Shown piece by piece: positions 61,601 through 64,000 of a stretch of 64,000 bases of DNA. The notes beneath the pieces were generated by a model that saw only the letters and a list, made by a program, of their open reading frames with translations, was not told where the DNA came from and made no database searches. Position 1 is the first letter of the stretch; each line of letters starts with the position of its first letter. The DNA is from Pisaster brevispinus (Eukaryota; Echinodermata; Asteroidea; Forcipulatida; Asteriidae). The position numbers were made by a program, and so were the translations under genes. The stretch is taken from contig JAMKCF010000002.1 in the NCBI GenBank assembly GCA_023634235.1, positions 10,309,591 through 10,373,590 on the forward strand, in the 5' to 3' direction.

Positions 61601-62007
61601 GTAAGACAAGTGTTGACATTGTAGATGATGACAGGGCGAAAGGAAAATCACAAATTCTGATGATTATTACCGTTTTTCTTCGTTTAAGGTATTTATTAAT
61701 GACAATAACAGTGTGGGGAGCCGGTCTTTATTGCGTGGTAATGACCTTGGTTGGTGGCTGGCCGCTGTTAATGGACCTCGCCTTTAGCTCAGTCCATTAA
61801 CAGCGGCCAGCCACCAACCTGGTGATTACCACGCCGTGAAGACCGGCTCCCCACACTGTTATTCTCTAAATAACACACGGAAGCAGCTAAGATTATTGTG
61901 ATGATGACGTCATGTGCATAGGGTCAATTATGATAAGATGTTATGGTAATGATTGGGTTCTTACCAAGAGCAAGCGAGAGGCAAGCGAGAAACACAGCAA
62001 CCCTCAT
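55602..62007 (-). CDS. Gene C: secreted trypsin-fold protein with His57Asn and Ser195Glu
   Basis: Exons (minus): 62007-61965, 59611-59446, 57630-57380, 56155-56013, 55790-55602; phases 1, 2, 1, 0 as in gene A; 263 residues. The signal peptide is MRVAVFLACLSLAL. Arg23 precedes a normal IVGG, so zymogen cleavage is still possible. At the His57 site the text is WVVTAGNC (Asn67). Asp102 is kept (LDGDLALIEL, Asp110). At the Ser195 site it is CWSDEGGP, so Ser is Glu204, and residues 192 and 193 are Trp and Ser in place of the usual Gln and Gly; this also removes the oxyanion-hole glycine. Asp189 is kept (KDTC). Cysteines, GWG, SWGW and CSWI are kept. Frames and splice sites are clean, so this is a maintained serine protease homologue, predicted to be secreted and inactive. 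Gene A-like promoter spacing suggests shared regulation. Confidence 0.88.
56741..56950. mobile_element. TIR element in gene C intron 3
   Basis: The left TAGACTTGTGGACAAGTCGTT pairs with the right AACGACTTGTCCACAAGTCTA, and both are flanked by GCCGGCC text. ATGTTTGTC continues the inverted match inward. The element is about 210 bp and non-coding. The stem itself contains the palindrome ACTTGTGGACAAGT. Confidence 0.8.
57095..57230. repeat. Short tandem duplication in gene C intron 3
   Basis: Two units of about 60 bp share GCAGTGCACAGCCTGTAA, GGCCAATGCTGGCCT and CGTTATGGT. It lies 150 bases from exon 3 and carries several GGCCAATGCTGGCC palindrome-like blocks. Confidence 0.75.
59712..60078. mobile_element. 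MITE with TTAA target sites (gene C intron 1)
   Basis: The element is flanked by TTAA (59708-59711 and 60079-60082). The left end AGGCGAAATACACC and the right end GGTATCACTGACTC region (read inverted as AGGGAAGGTATCAC) are only loosely inverted beyond the first bases. TTAA duplications are typical of piggyBac-type elements. A run of about 22 A directly precedes it (59679-59700). Confidence 0.5.
61704..61863. repeat. Long near-perfect hairpin in gene C intron 1
   Basis: The left arm AATAACAGTGTGGGGAGCCG, then GTCTT, CGTGGTAAT, TTGGTTGGTGGC and GGCCGCTGTTAATGGAC, pairs with a right arm that is its complement, ending CCCCACACTGTTATT. Arms are about 70 bp with few mismatches and a loop of about 18 bases. 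It sits about 100 bp inside intron 1, so a gene C transcript would fold it into double-stranded RNA. Confidence 0.9.
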
Positions 62008-62093
62008 GGTGTTTATCGGAGAGTGACGAGTAATGTTGCAAACAGACTGAACAGCTCCACACAGATGAATGATTTTGTTGAAACGCTCCTCCA

Positions 62094-62099
62094 TTTATA
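62094..62099 (-). promoter_or_regulatory. TATA box of gene C
   Basis: TATAAA on the minus strand lies about 90 bases upstream of the gene C start codon, matching the spacing upstream of gene A. Confidence 0.55.
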
Positions 62100-64000
62100 A
62101 CAATTTTCGTGTTCAAAGGTTTCAAATAATGTCGTGTAAAATGGACAGGTGTGGCGTCTATAGTTGATGACGCGAGATACTAGATTGCACATAATCAGAA
62201 TGTTTCTCGGTTATTAGATAAAAGTGTGAAGCATAGATACGCACGTGCTGTTTAAAAAGCTTATTTTAACCAGTCTTTTGGAATTTCACAACATGATGAC
62301 AAAGTAACAATCAATTTTATCTGATACAAACTCAACAATGAGTTTACAACATTTTCCAAGATAAGCCTCGCGTTGCAAACTTTTTAAAAGTTCGAACAGT
62401 CACCGTATACATTTGTGTTTTTCTTGTGTACTTGTAGTGACCCTCAAACCGAGGACATATAACAAAACAGACAATATGTCCACGAGTGCTATCACAAAGG
62501 GAAACAATGGGGTCCATTTTTGTCAGGGAGGGTCCAAGATTGGAGTGGGCTCATAATCGGTACCTTGTGGAGACCAAGGACAAAACAAAAACAAAAGGTC
62601 TCCACATGGCAATTCTAAAGACCGGGATGCTCCACAAGGAAATTTGTGTACTAAGTCTATGGGAAACTGTTAAGTGCAGGGACAAAGGAAAGAACAAAAG
62701 AATGCTCTACAAGGATGCATTTTTGAGAATGTGTGTGCATACGTGTGTGTCTGCGAGGACTGTTTGCTTTTAGGGGTTTCGGCCTTATAGCCGAAACGCA
62801 TATTGTTTCCGTCGATGTTTTTTATTACGTTTCTTATAATAATTATTCTTAACGGCCTTATTCCCATAGGTTTTGTACACGGATTTAAGTTATGAAGCAA
62901 TATCATACTAAACAATATCCTATCATATTAGAAGCTTAAACAATATCAAAGTTGAACATAAAACACAAACAACTGAACGTCACTAATAAATTGACATCGT
63001 TATAATGACATGAGTATTTAATTAGCCAATCTTTCGCCAATGGGTCAGAGATTGCCGCACTGATTCTAAATTTGACCAAGTCAAAGTCCCATATGCGACC
63101 GATGGTATTGCGTAGTTTGTACAACATATATAGATTCCTTACAGTCACAGACTTAGACAGGTTTAAATTCTTCATTTACCAGATTTCAAGAAGATTGCTC
63201 GGTGGATGAGCCCGCTGCTCTCTCAGCATGTGTATTGTGTGTCGGGTAGCGTGCCAATGGAGGCCTGGTACATGCATAGTTAGTAGTAACGAACGTATGC
63301 TGTATCCGCAGTATGAATCATGTAGAGCTAAGTTTGAATTAAGAAACTCCCCAACCTATTAAGCTTTCAGAGAGTCATCAGTCATCTGACAACCGTAGAT
63401 CAGCTTAGCAAAATAGTATTTTGTTTTTCCACACAGGCCAACGTGATCATGAATCTAAAAGAGACATTTTTGGCAAAAAAAAACTAAACCAATCTCTAAG
63501 TTGGATCGTTCGAATTTATAGCATTCTATGGATTTGAACTATCGTCAGATTGTGCAAGATTTTCCCAATCTACCTGTATCTGTATGTGTGTGTCGTATTG
63601 CACAAACGCCTATGGTAAGGCTATCCCGTGCAGGTTTATGAGCTGCACAATCTGTTGAGCACAATCTGAAAATTGTGCAAATTGGAAGAATGCGCTCCAC
63701 GAGCATCAACGCATAACAGAAGTTGCACGATCAATGTAGACATCGGTGTAATTTTTTAGCCAAAAACATTTGGATCTTTTTTGCGAAATGAATCTGCAAG
63801 ATCGTATCACCACATAATAAACCATTCGTATCCTCAAATTAATCAATTGATCCCTTGAAATGTTACGTTCGATCAATACAAATTTTGTGTCCTCCCTCCT
63901 AAAATGTCATTCCTCGAAATGTTTTTTTTTATTCAATGGAAACAATAGTTTGTCCTCGACAAAATATGTTGCTTCGTCAAAACGTTTTTCGTCTGTTCAA
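62100..64000. other. Upstream flank of gene C, no gene seen
   Basis: No supportable gene. The stretch holds short inverted text near 62760-62800 ('tttcggccttatagccgaaa') and, at the far end, the second copy of the dispersed repeat. Confidence 0.5.
63757..63905 (+). repeat. Dispersed repeat, copy 2
   Basis: Same series as 44716-44890: TTTTTAGCCAAAAACAT, GCGAAATGAATCTGCA, ATCGTATCACCACATAA, CCATTCGTATCCTCAAA and GTGTCCTCCCTCC. The copy runs close to the window edge, so its true right end may lie outside. Confidence 0.85.

Overview
The window is animal nuclear DNA: genes are split by GT-AG introns, and the long non-coding stretches are AT-rich and packed with small inverted-repeat transposons, SINE-like sequences and microsatellites. 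Frequent short motifs such as ACATGTACATGTAG and TAGGCCTAC, together with the gene content, suggest a marine invertebrate deuterostome, most likely an echinoderm. That placement is an inference and has not been tested by any search.

Layout. Bases 1-18,339 hold no gene that I can support. They contain several terminal-inverted-repeat (TIR) elements, including a PIF/Harbinger-type element at 7,428-8,280 with a broken Myb/SANT-like reading frame, and a 27-bp minisatellite at 10,445-10,877. Bases 18,340-31,110 (+) carry a complete 13-exon ITFG2 gene (KICSTOR complex, nutrient signalling to mTORC1), with mobile elements in its introns. A five-copy tandem repeat lies just past its stop codon.

Bases 37,150-62,007 form a small cluster of secreted trypsin-fold (S1 family) genes. 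Gene A (+, 37,150-43,154) and gene C (-, 55,602-62,007) have intact five-exon reading frames with the same intron phases (1, 2, 1, 0), but both have lost catalytic residues. A has Leu, Asn and Phe in place of His57, Asp102 and Ser195 (chymotrypsin numbering). C has Asn and Glu in place of His57 and Ser195. Gene B (-, 45,416-49,973) keeps the full triad but has an out-of-phase exon 3/4 junction and a 2-base insertion that removes the C-terminal helix. A fourth copy, D (-, 51,319-52,792), is a wreck with two frameshifts and a split exon. The copies that can still be read are therefore predicted non-enzymatic serine protease homologues, and the copy with an enzymatic active site is broken.

The cluster is full of foldback elements and MITEs. 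The notable ones are a 547-bp element in gene A intron 2 (67-bp TIRs, 6-bp target duplication, periodic ATGCGAT interior), a near-perfect long hairpin in gene C intron 1, and a repeat present twice around gene A exons 1-2 whose hairpin tip is inverted between copies. The final 2 kb contains one copy of a dispersed repeat that also occurs beside gene A.
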